From an uncultured Erysipelotrichaceae bacterium (GTDB lineage Bacteria; Bacillota_I; Bacilli_A; Erysipelotrichales; Coprobacillaceae), in the NCBI GenBank assembly GCA_945981915.1, contig CAMFRJ010000113.1:1-5324 (forward strand): DNA of 5,324 nt, given 5' to 3'. This document shows positions 1 to 5,324 of this stretch, piece after piece; within the stretch, counting starts at the first letter, position 1, and each line of letters opens with the position of its first letter. Under the pieces are notes generated by a model. It had not been told where the DNA came from. It ran no database searches and worked only from the letters and a program-made list of their open reading frames with translations. Position numbers and translations under genes: made by a program.

Positions 1-1
1 A

Positions 2-1153
2 CTTAAATTTCAATTATTTGAAATGGATGACGAATCTGTCATTACTTCTGGAGTTATCGAAAGAATTGGTCTTGATGATTCTATTTTTACAATAAAATAT
101 CATGGTGAAAAAGATGTTCAAACATGTCCTATCAAAGATCATAAAGTTGCTGTTAAAATGTTGTTAGATATATTGGTAGAAAAGAAAATTGTTCATGATT
201 TAAATGAAATCAAAGGTGTTGGTCATCGTGTTGTTCAAGGTGGTGCTTATTTTGATCAATCAGTGATTGTCGATGATGATGTCATTGAAAAAATTGATGA
301 ATTAAAAGATCTGGCACCTTTACATAATGGTGCAAATCTTACGGGATATTATGCTTTTAAAGAAGCCATTCCTAATGCTGGTGCTGTTGTTGTCTTTGAT
401 ACAGCTTTCCATCAAACAATTGAACCAAGATGTTATATTTATCCTATACCATATCATTTTTATGAAGAGAACAAAATACGTAAATATGGTGCACATGGAA
501 CAAGTCATTTCTTTGTTTCTAGTCGTTGTAAAGAATTATTAGGAAATCCTGAACACTCAAAAATTATCGTGGCACATTTAGGCGCTGGAGGATCCTTATC
601 TGCTGTAAAAGATGGAAAATGTATCAATACTTCTATGGGATTTACTCCTCTTGCAGGTATCATGATGGGAACTCGTTCAGGTGATATTGATGCATCAGTC
701 ATTGATTATATGATTGAAAAATTAGAGATAGATGCTCAAGAAGTCATTCGTATCTTAAATAAAGAATCTGGATTATTAGGAGTATCTGGCATATCAAGTG
801 ATTTTAGAGATGTACAAAAAGCTGCTCAAGAAGGAAATGAAAGAGCTCAATTAGCGTTAGATATCTTCTTTAGAAGAGTTATTGCTTATATTGGGAGATA
901 TTATATTGCTCTAGGTGGTGCCGATGCTATCTGCTTTACTGCTGGTATTGGTGAAAATTCAGCATATGCCAGAAAAGAAATATGTTCGCTAATTAGTGAA
1001 GCACTAGGTGTAAAAATTGATGATGATGCTAATGAAAATGGCAAAGGTGAACGTTTGATTTCTTTACCTGATAGCACCATTAAGATTTTTGTTATCCCTA
1101 CTAATGAAGAACTTGTTATCGCAAGAGATACTAAACGTTTATTAAACTTATAA
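2..1153 (+). CDS. ackA: Acetate kinase, 5'-truncated by window edge
   Basis: Cytoplasmic acetate kinase interconverts acetyl phosphate + ADP and acetate + ATP, the last step of the Pta-AckA fermentation route. The reading frame is open to the left edge. The codons before the ATG at 23 read LKFQLFE, which continues the family's N-terminal NAGSSSLKFQLF phosphate-binding motif. The ATG at 23 is therefore an internal Met, and only about a dozen residues are missing. Numbering from that Met, visible ASKHA-kinase motifs are GHRVVQGG (67-74, substrate Arg), FDTAFH (125-130, catalytic Asp), RKYGAHGTSH (153-162), HLGAGGSL (185-192), MGFTPLAGIMMGTRSGDID (205-223, second catalytic Arg), GVSGISSDFRD (253-263), FTAGIGENS (305-313) and TNEELVIARDT (360-370). 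The C-terminus is complete. Some signature positions differ from the usual HGG, HNPAN and HLGNG forms (QGG, HNGAN, HLGAG). No butyrate-kinase features were seen. The gene is convergent with the PemK-like gene. Confidence 0.96.
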   Translation, partial: LKFQLFEMDDESVITSGVIERIGLDDSIFTIKYHGEKDVQTCPIKDHKVAVKMLLDILVEKKIVHDLNEIKGVGHRVVQGGAYFDQSVIVDDDVIEKIDELKDLAPLHNGANLTGYYAFKEAIPNAGAVVVFDTAFHQTIEPRCYIYPIPYHFYEENKIRKYGAHGTSHFFVSSRCKELLGNPEHSKIIVAHLGAGGSLSAVKDGKCINTSMGFTPLAGIMMGTRSGDIDASVIDYMIEKLEIDAQEVIRILNKESGLLGVSGISSDFRDVQKAAQEGNERAQLALDIFFRRVIAYIGRYYIALGGADAICFTAGIGENSAYARKEICSLISEALGVKIDDDANENGKGERLISLPDSTIKIFVIPTNEELVIARDTKRLLNL

Positions 1154-1182
1154 AAAGAGCGCTCAAAATGAGCGTTCTTTTT
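1152..1182. terminator. Bidirectional intrinsic terminator between ackA and the convergent PemK-like gene
   Basis: A 13-bp stem pairs 1152-1164 with 1170-1182 around the loop AAAAT, with one G-U pair on the + strand. The core is GAGCGCTC/GAGCGTTC flanked by A5 and T5. The ackA stop codon overlaps the first bases of the stem. Because the left arm begins with a run of A, the hairpin is also followed by T5 when read on the minus strand. It lies 17 bp past the stop of the convergent gene and can plausibly end both transcripts. Confidence 0.9.
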
Positions 1183-1199
1183 ATAATATGAAAATAATC

Positions 1200-1739
1200 T
1201 TACTTTTCAAGATCTGTATCAAAAATTTTTTCTTTAATAAAATCTAAGATTTCTTCTCTTCTGGTGATGACTCGACAAAAGCGCTTGCGCAAATCAATCC
1301 TTTGGACATCAACTGAACGAATATCACTCAATTGTAAACGGCTATGTGTTTTTCTTCTATACATCTTGACATCAATATCTTTTTCAAAATCAGGATTACA
1401 TTCATCTTCATCTCCTTTTAAAGAAGTACATGGGATGATGATCATTTTATATCCTAAATCTTTCAAGACATAACACCAATGTCCATCCATCAATTCTTTA
1501 GGGAACCCCCTGCCAATATTAAAATAAGCCAATTGATGCTCACGGGGACGTTTATCAACATAATAAAATGTTTCGTCGCATTCTTTTTCTTTATCTTTGA
1601 CCAAATGACAATAAAAGAATTCTAATTGTATCGTTTGATGTAATAATGAATATGTATATTTTTCTACATCATAAAGTTCTGTCTTTTCTAAATTTTCCAT
1701 TGCTTGAACTATTCCTTCTATATTTTCCTTAATTGACAT
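1200..1739 (-). CDS. PemK/MazF-like family protein with N-terminal helical extension; no adjacent antitoxin
   Basis: A 179-residue soluble protein with no signal peptide or membrane segment. Residues about 68-175 resemble the PemK/MazF/NdoA fold: a first strand LAYFNIGRGFPKELMDG (70-86), a second strand HWCYVLKD (87-94), a core strand MIIIPCTSLKGD (99-110; compare the family's VIVAPITS), and the late LQLSDIRSVDVQRID element (135-149; compare the family's LEQIRTIDKQRL). Family members are usually about 110-120 residues, so about 65 N-terminal residues are extra. They look mostly helical and charged. The usual GG-x-RP segment carrying the catalytic Arg reads DGHW here. The MazF role would be sequence-specific mRNA cleavage, but activity is uncertain given that change. 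No antitoxin gene lies on either side. The start is well supported by AGGAG at 1746-1750. Family call by motif reading only; function unproven. Confidence 0.7.
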   Translation of the reverse strand: MSIKENIEGIVQAMENLEKTELYDVEKYTYSLLHQTIQLEFFYCHLVKDKEKECDETFYYVDKRPREHQLAYFNIGRGFPKELMDGHWCYVLKDLGYKMIIIPCTSLKGDEDECNPDFEKDIDVKMYRRKTHSRLQLSDIRSVDVQRIDLRKRFCRVITRREEILDFIKEKIFDTDLEK

Positions 1740-1745
1740 AATAAT

Positions 1746-1750
1746 CTCCT
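1746..1750 (-). promoter_or_regulatory. Ribosome binding site of the PemK-like gene
   Basis: On the minus strand AGGAG lies 6 nt before the ATG at 1739-1737. It is the only good Shine-Dalgarno match near the 5' end of this frame and fixes the start. No convincing TTGACA/TATAAT pair was found for this gene in the A/T-rich stretch upstream. Confidence 0.8.
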
Positions 1751-1802
1751 AAATTTGTGTTTTTCATAAAAATAATTTATTTTTTTAGTTTTATGATAAA
1801 TA

Positions 1803-1831
1803 TTGATAAAAATACTAGATTTCGCTATAAT
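1803..1831 (+). promoter_or_regulatory. Sigma-A-type promoter of glmS
   Basis: TTGATA (1803-1808) and a perfect TATAAT (1826-1831) are separated by 17 bp, five of six plus six of six consensus bases at optimal spacing. Transcription would begin near 1838, about 30 nt before the ribozyme cleavage site and about 208 nt before the glmS start codon. This matches the short leader usually found upstream of glmS ribozymes. A direct repeat, TGATAAA, overlaps the -35 element. Confidence 0.9.
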
Positions 1832-1860
1832 GGTATCGGTTATCAAAAAGATGTTATTGA

Positions 1861-1995
1861 AGATGTTAGCGCCAGGACTGTTTAAACAGTTGACGAGGGC
1901 TAGGCTTATCGAAAGATTCGGCGGATGGTCTAGAGGTATGATACTACCTGAAAGATGGACAAAAACTACAAGTGATTGTAAAACAAATCCATTAG
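1861..1995 (+). ncRNA. glmS ribozyme / glucosamine-6-phosphate riboswitch
   Basis: A cis-acting self-cleaving RNA in the 5' leader of glmS. In this class glucosamine-6-phosphate acts as cofactor for cleavage, leaving a 5'-OH mRNA that is rapidly degraded, so enzyme product represses enzyme synthesis. The hallmark core is present: A-GCGCC at 1868-1873, AGTTGACGAGG at 1888-1898 and TTCGGCGGATG at 1917-1927. Expected cleavage is between A1868 and G1869. Visible helices are P1 ACTG/CAGT (1877-1880/1887-1890, within the palindrome ACTGTTTAAACAGT), CTAGGC/GTCTAG (1900-1905/1928-1933), pseudoknot CGCC/GGCG (1870-1873/1920-1923), AGGTA/TACCT (1934-1938/1945-1949), ATGGA/TCCAT (1955-1959/1988-1992) and TACA/TGTA (1967-1970/1977-1980). 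The order and the conserved core match the known class; helix boundaries are hand-drawn. Confidence 0.95.
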
Positions 1996-2031
1996 GTATC
2001 CTCTTTTTAATAACCTCACATAATATATATT

Positions 2032-2037
2032 AGGAGG
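2032..2037 (+). promoter_or_regulatory. Ribosome binding site of glmS
   Basis: AGGAGG lies 8 nt before the glmS ATG at 2046, a full match to the 16S 3' end. It sits directly after the palindrome TAATATATATTA (2021-2032). Two upstream CCTC segments (2000-2003 and 2014-2017) could pair with it. Confidence 0.9.
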
Positions 2038-2045
2038 AATTAAAA

Positions 2046-3869
2046 ATGTGTGGAATTACTGCCATTAGTGCAACCAAAGAAGCCCTACCATTTTTACTTC
2101 AAGGGCTTGAGAAGCTGGAATATCGTGGATATGACTCAGCGGGAATTACAACAATCGAAAATCATCGTTTGTTCACTAAAAAAGCAAAGGGAAGATTACA
2201 AAATTTAAAGGATCTTCTCAAAAATGAAAGTGTGACTGGACATGTGGGAATTGGTCATACAAGATGGGCAACTCATGGAGTACCATCTAACTTAAATTCA
2301 CATCCCCATACCAATAATGCTGATACGATTTCTTTAGTTCATAATGGAATTATCGAAAATTATCGTGAGCTTAAAGATATCTTAATATTACAGGGATACC
2401 ATTTTCAATCAGAAACCGATAGTGAAGTTGTTGTTCATTTAATGGATTACTATTACAATAAAACTCATAATTTACAAGCAGCCTTACAAAAAGTCATCTC
2501 TAGAATTGAAGGTAGTTACGCATTATGCATCGTTTCAACAATTGACCCAGATAAAGTTTATATCGCAAAAAAAGATAGTCCTTTAGTTATTGGTAAAACC
2601 GATAATGCTTCTGTTGCAGCCAGTGACATTCCAGCAATCTTAGATTATACAAAAGATGTTTATTTTTTAAATGATTATGAAATTGCTATTTTAGATAAAG
2701 GTTCAGTGGCTTTCTTCGATAAAGATGGACACTCTATTTCTAAAGAACTAACAACGATACCTTATGATAATGAAGCTGCTAAAAAAGGTGGTTATGATAC
2801 GTTCATGCTAAAAGAAATACATGAACAACCACATGCTATTGCAGAAACTTTAAGAGGTCGTGTAGAAGGAACAGATCGTATCGTTCTCCCTGAATTAAAT
2901 AACATGAAAGATCAATTCAAAACATTCAACAAAGCTTATTTTGTTGCTTGTGGAACAGCTTATCATGCATGCTTATCAGGAGCCAATATTTTAGAAAGAC
3001 TGACAAAAATACCAACTTTTACACAAGCTGCAAGTGAATTCAGATATTGCGATCCAATCATTGATGAAAAAACACTTTGTATCTTTGTATCTCAATCAGG
3101 AGAAACCGCTGATACAATGGCTGCTTTGCGTCTTGCCAAAGAAAAAGGCTGCACAACTATTGCAATTGCTAATGTTCTCGGTTCTTCAATTTCAAGAGAA
3201 GCTGATCACACAATTTATACTTGTGCTGGTCCAGAAATCGCTGTTGCATCAACAAAAGCTTATACAACACAATTAATCGTTCTCTTATTGCTCGCAATGT
3301 ATATTGCTCAGGCTTTGGGTTATGAAAATGAACACTATAAACGTATCATTGAAGGAATTGCTTCATTGCCTGAACGTATCAACAATATTCTTAAAGATGA
3401 AAAATTATTTGAGAATTATGCTCAATATCTAAAAGATCTCAAAGATGCCTACTATATTGGTAGAGGTCTTGATTATGCTTCTGTTCTTGAAGGAGCATTA
3501 AAATTAAAAGAAGTTTCTTATGTTCATGCAGATGCTTATATTGCTGGTGAATTAAAACATGGTCCGATTGCCTTAATTGAACCTGGAAGTTTAGTTATTG
3601 CTGTTGCAACACAACCAAATATTGCTGCAAAAACAATCTCAAATATTCAAGAAACAATTGCGCGAGGTGCCAATGTCATCTTATTTACCATTGATGGACA
3701 AGAAGTAGGAAATGTAAAAGAAACATATATCTTACCAAAGGTTGATCCTATCTTACAATCAGTTTTAGTAGCGATTCCTCTACAATTAATCGCTTATTAT
3801 GCTGCTGGTATCAAGGGCTGTGATGTTGATAAACCTCGAAACCTAGCAAAATCTGTAACTGTAGAATAA
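2046..3869 (+). CDS. glmS: Glutamine--fructose-6-phosphate aminotransferase (isomerizing)
   Basis: Cytoplasmic GlmS converts fructose-6-phosphate and glutamine to glucosamine-6-phosphate and glutamate, the entry step to UDP-GlcNAc and cell-wall synthesis. At 607 residues it is full length for the family (about 600-610). The N-terminal glutaminase domain (about 2-220) begins with the nucleophile Cys2 (MCGI), exposed by Met removal, and has RGYDSAG (27-33), HTRWATHG (71-78), NGIIENY (100-106) and SETDSEVV (122-129). Two SIS sugar-isomerase domains follow (about 285-425 and 455-600) with CGTAYHA (302-308), SQSGETADT (349-357), STKAYTTQ (402-409), LKLKEVSYVHADAY (485-498), GELKHGP (501-507) and the C-terminal DKPRNLAKSVTVE. 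Catalytic Glu489, His505 and Lys602 are all present. The start is fixed by MCGI and AGGAGG. It is a single-gene unit: own promoter, ribozyme leader, and terminator directly after the TAA-TGA tandem stop. Confidence 0.99.
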   Translation: MCGITAISATKEALPFLLQGLEKLEYRGYDSAGITTIENHRLFTKKAKGRLQNLKDLLKNESVTGHVGIGHTRWATHGVPSNLNSHPHTNNADTISLVHNGIIENYRELKDILILQGYHFQSETDSEVVVHLMDYYYNKTHNLQAALQKVISRIEGSYALCIVSTIDPDKVYIAKKDSPLVIGKTDNASVAASDIPAILDYTKDVYFLNDYEIAILDKGSVAFFDKDGHSISKELTTIPYDNEAAKKGGYDTFMLKEIHEQPHAIAETLRGRVEGTDRIVLPELNNMKDQFKTFNKAYFVACGTAYHACLSGANILERLTKIPTFTQAASEFRYCDPIIDEKTLCIFVSQSGETADTMAALRLAKEKGCTTIAIANVLGSSISREADHTIYTCAGPEIAVASTKAYTTQLIVLLLLAMYIAQALGYENEHYKRIIEGIASLPERINNILKDEKLFENYAQYLKDLKDAYYIGRGLDYASVLEGALKLKEVSYVHADAYIAGELKHGPIALIEPGSLVIAVATQPNIAAKTISNIQETIARGANVILFTIDGQEVGNVKETYILPKVDPILQSVLVAIPLQLIAYYAAGIKGCDVDKPRNLAKSVTVE

Positions 3870-3871
3870 TG

Positions 3872-3897
3872 AAAACCCATGAAAATGGGTTTTTTAT
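3872..3897 (+). terminator. Intrinsic terminator of glmS
   Basis: A perfect 9-bp stem AAAACCCAT/ATGGGTTTT (3872-3880/3885-3893) is closed by a GAAA tetraloop and followed by a T-rich tail. It starts three bases after the glmS stop codon, so glmS is probably monocistronic. The region 3898-3972, between this hairpin and the rpsO terminator, holds nothing I can identify. Confidence 0.93.
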
Positions 3898-3971
3898 TTT
3901 ACAAATTCATCATAGCATACTCTCTTCAAGATGTATTATTTTAGAACAAATTGGTCTTTTAAAAGTAAAAG

Positions 3972-3993
3972 AAAAAAGTGCCGTAGCACTTTT
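3972..3993 (-). terminator. Intrinsic terminator of rpsO
   Basis: On the minus strand an 8-bp stem AAAAGTGC/GCACTTTT (3993-3986/3981-3974) is capped by UACG, giving a C(UACG)G loop of the extra-stable UNCG class, and followed by a run of T then CTTTTACTTTT. It begins 5 bp after the rpsO TAG stop. The + strand form is followed only by TTTTATAAAC, so it works best for rpsO. Confidence 0.92.
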
Positions 3994-3998
3994 ATAAA

Positions 3999-4265
3999 CT
4001 ATCTTCTTAATCCTAATCTCTTTACTAATGCTGAATATCTTTCGATATCTTTATTTCTTAAATATTTTAATAAATCTCTTCTTCTACCAATTTTCTTTAA
4101 TAAACCTCTATTAGAGTGTTTATCTTTTGGATGTTGTTTGAAGTGTTCATTTAATTTGTTGATATCAGCAGTTAAAACAGCAATTTGCACTTCTGGAGAT
4201 CCTGTATCTCCTTCTTTTGTTGCATATTCTTTCATGATAGCTTGTTTTTCTTGTTTAGTTAACAT
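3999..4265 (-). CDS. rpsO: 30S ribosomal protein S15
   Basis: An 88-residue primary 16S rRNA-binding protein of the 30S platform. It binds the junction of helices 20-22 in the central domain and forms bridge contacts with the 50S subunit. The length matches the family (88-89). Diagnostic stretches are [11 protein letters not shown] (19-29), the RNA-contact segment [16 protein letters not shown] (41-56) with His41, Asp48 and Ser51, [11 protein letters not shown] (59-69), and the C-terminal [13 protein letters not shown]. The start at 4265 is chosen because it gives the canonical MLTKQEK N-terminus and an 8-nt spacing from AGGAGG. Another ATG four bases upstream opens only a four-codon frame. 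The gene has its own consensus promoter, structured leader and terminator. It lies directly downstream of the AI-2E-type gene on the same strand, with no terminator between them, so read-through is possible. Many bacteria regulate this gene through S15 binding to its own leader. Confidence 0.99.
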   Translation of the reverse strand: MLTKQEKQAIMKEYATKEGDTGSPEVQIAVLTADINKLNEHFKQHPKDKHSNRGLLKKIGRRRDLLKYLRNKDIERYSALVKRLGLRR

Positions 4266-4273
4266 TCATTTAT

Positions 4274-4279
4274 CCTCCT
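4274..4279 (-). promoter_or_regulatory. Ribosome binding site of rpsO
   Basis: AGGAGG on the minus strand is 8 nt from the ATG at 4265-4263 and only 4 nt from an upstream ATG at 4269-4267. The spacing and the protein family both select the downstream ATG as the rpsO start. Confidence 0.9.
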
Positions 4280-4292
4280 ATGTTAATGTCTT

Positions 4293-4341
4293 AGCAAACT
4301 CCAAGCTATACGTCGAGTCCTCGTATATCCTAGATGTTGCC
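4293..4341 (-). promoter_or_regulatory. Structured rpsO leader, candidate S15 autoregulatory element
   Basis: The roughly 78-nt rpsO leader can form one long hairpin on the minus strand. GGCAAC (4341-4336) pairs with GUUUGCU (4299-4293, one bulged U). UCUAGG (4334-4329) pairs with CUUGGA (4305-4300). UAUACG (4327-4322) pairs with CGUAUA (4312-4307), closing the 9-nt loop AGGACUCGA. An A-G mismatch separates the upper two helices. The middle helix contains a G-U pair stacked next to a G-C pair, the type of motif S15 recognises in helix 22 of 16S rRNA. The structure ends about 13 nt before AGGAGG. Known from other bacteria: S15 represses rpsO through diverse leader RNAs. Inferred here: this hairpin does so. 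The fold was drawn by hand. Confidence 0.55.
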
Positions 4342-4349
4342 GCGTAAAT

Positions 4350-4378
4350 ATTATAGAAAAATCATATATGAATGTCAA
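4350..4378 (-). promoter_or_regulatory. Consensus sigma-A promoter of rpsO
   Basis: On the minus strand TTGACA (4378-4373) and TATAAT (4355-4350) are separated by exactly 17 bp, a perfect match to both consensus hexamers at ideal spacing. Transcription would start near 4343. The -35 element lies inside the last codons of the upstream AI-2E-type gene, whose TGA stop (4364-4362) falls in the spacer. Confidence 0.95.
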
Positions 4379-5324
4379 CGCTTTTTAAATGATTTTTGAT
4401 TTTTTGATAGTCGTGCAACTGACTGAAAACAATAAGTAAAAATGGAGTCAAGATGATTCCCATCATTCCCATGATTTTCATCATGATTAAAGTTGTTATG
4501 AAAAAATAAAGTGCTGGTATTTTGACTTGTTTTGACATCAATTGTGGTTCTAGTATATTTCTTATTATTGAACATATCATATAAATAATGAGCAACGAAA
4601 TGGCCAATTTCATTTGATTGACAATAATACAAATAACAATCCAAGGTATCATGATCATATCTATTCCTAAAACAGGAAAGAAATCAAATAAAGCTATTAA
4701 AAAAGCAATCATAAAAGCATGTTGTAAATGAATGATCAAAAAGCCAATATATAAACAAAAAAGTGTGACAATAAATAAAAGAAAATAGGTTTTTAGAATT
4801 GTGTAAACTGTTTGTTTAATTGAAGATATAAAAAGATTGAAATGATATGGAAAATGACGATTAAAAAAATTATCAATATGATCATCTAAAACAAATAATA
4901 TTGTTAAGATCAGATGGAAAAACATATAACCGATAATAGTAGTTAAATGTAATAATATTTGAAAAAAAAGATGTAATATTTTTGAAAACATCGTATCGAT
5001 TATTGTTTTTAAAGATTGATACAATTTTTGTGAAATTGCCATCAGATAATGATCATGAAGCAACATCTGATAGATTTTAGTTAAATAATCAGGTAAAAAG
5101 TGAAATACATGTAAGAGAATATAGAGAACCAAAATAACAAATAAAATAAGAATAGCATAGATGCATAAAACCAATATGACAGACATGATTGTTTGTCCTT
5201 GCTTATGTTGAATATGCATAAAATGAATTATTTTTTCAATAAATGGTTGAAAAACTAAAGATGTGAGATAACTTAATAGAATAAGCAAACAATATTTATA
5301 AAGAAATAGAAATACTAACAAAAC
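4362..5324 (-). CDS. AI-2E family / YtvI-like membrane transporter, 5'-truncated by window edge
   Basis: A polytopic inner-membrane protein of the AI-2E/PerM/YtvI family (putative exporters or permeases, some linked to sporulation; substrate unknown here). The frame is open to the right edge. The leftmost possible start at 5321 is a TTG with no room for a ribosome binding site, and family members usually have 340-370 residues, so some N-terminal residues are probably missing. Numbering from that TTG, hydrophobic segments lie at about 3-25, 45-73, 112-146, 175-198, 202-218, 222-252 and 268-300. Family marks are SYLTSLVFQPFIEKI (17-31), LFDFFPVLGIDMIMIPW (211-227; compare the family DxxPxxG segment), RNILEPQLMSKQVKIPAL (254-271) and GMMGIILTPFLLIV (285-298). 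Aromatic and His content is high and glycine is sparse. The gene precedes rpsO and carries its promoter in its last codons. Confidence 0.85.
   Translation of the reverse strand, partial: VLLVFLFLYKYCLLILLSYLTSLVFQPFIEKIIHFMHIQHKQGQTIMSVILVLCIYAILILFVILVLYILLHVFHFLPDYLTKIYQMLLHDHYLMAISQKLYQSLKTIIDTMFSKILHLFFQILLHLTTIIGYMFFHLILTILFVLDDHIDNFFNRHFPYHFNLFISSIKQTVYTILKTYFLLFIVTLFCLYIGFLIIHLQHAFMIAFLIALFDFFPVLGIDMIMIPWIVICIIVNQMKLAISLLIIYMICSIIRNILEPQLMSKQVKIPALYFFITTLIMMKIMGMMGIILTPFLLIVFSQLHDYQKIKNHLKSVDIHI

Noticed and set aside
23..25. ATG at 23 as the ackA start
   Set aside because: The frame is open upstream and reads LKFQLFE, part of the conserved acetate kinase N-terminus, so the true start is outside the window.
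1751..1840. Minus-strand promoter for the PemK-like gene
   Set aside because: Several A/T-rich -10-like hexamers exist, but none has a recognisable -35 at 16-18 bp, so no specific promoter is claimed.
1803..2033. 76-codon + strand open frame over the glmS leader
   Set aside because: It lies on the promoter and ribozyme, has no ribosome binding site and begins upstream of the likely transcription start.
3898..3972. Possible small RNA or gene between the glmS and rpsO terminators
   Set aside because: No promoter pair, ribosome binding site or conserved motif was seen in this roughly 75-bp gap.
3931..4347. 138-codon + strand open frame
   Set aside because: It is antisense to rpsO, has no supporting ribosome binding site, and rpsO on the other strand is unmistakable.
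4375..4644. 89-codon minus-strand open frame inside the AI-2E-type gene
   Set aside because: It is an alternative frame. The overlapping frame carries the family motifs and membrane segments.
5319..5321. TTG as the start of the AI-2E-type gene
   Set aside because: The frame stays open to the window edge, no ribosome binding site can be seen, and the protein is shorter than the family norm. It is treated as partial.

Overview
The window is low-GC DNA (roughly 33 percent GC by eye) with AGGAGG-type ribosome binding sites, strict TTGACA/TATAAT-like promoters, short hairpin-plus-T terminators and a glmS ribozyme ahead of glmS. Together these point to a Firmicutes (Bacillota) chromosome. The style suggests a gut Erysipelotrichia/Coprobacillaceae-type bacterium, but that rank is inference. 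Nothing in the window looks like a phage, transposon, CRISPR array or recently acquired island.

Layout from left to right: (1) the 3' portion of an acetate kinase gene (ackA, + strand), whose first dozen or so codons lie outside the window; (2) a hairpin at 1152-1182 that can terminate transcription in both directions, between ackA and a convergent gene; (3) a minus-strand gene for a 179-residue PemK/MazF-like protein with an extra N-terminal helical region and no partner antitoxin gene; (4) a divergent intergenic region with a strong + strand promoter; (5) a glmS ribozyme/riboswitch filling most of the glmS leader; (6) full-length glmS and its terminator; (7) on the minus strand, reading leftwards from the right edge, a 5'-truncated AI-2E/YtvI-type membrane protein gene, then rpsO (ribosomal protein S15) with its own consensus promoter, a structured leader and a terminator.

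The genes are mostly housekeeping. AckA converts acetyl phosphate and ADP to acetate and ATP. GlmS makes glucosamine-6-phosphate for peptidoglycan and is feedback-controlled by the self-cleaving RNA ahead of it. S15 is a primary binder of 16S rRNA. Two points go beyond routine annotation. The rpsO leader can fold into a long hairpin carrying adjacent G-U and G-C pairs, the feature S15 recognises in 16S rRNA, so it is a good candidate for S15 autoregulation. The PemK/MazF-like protein is an apparently solitary, N-terminally extended member of its family with an altered active-site region. No clearly new multi-gene system was found.
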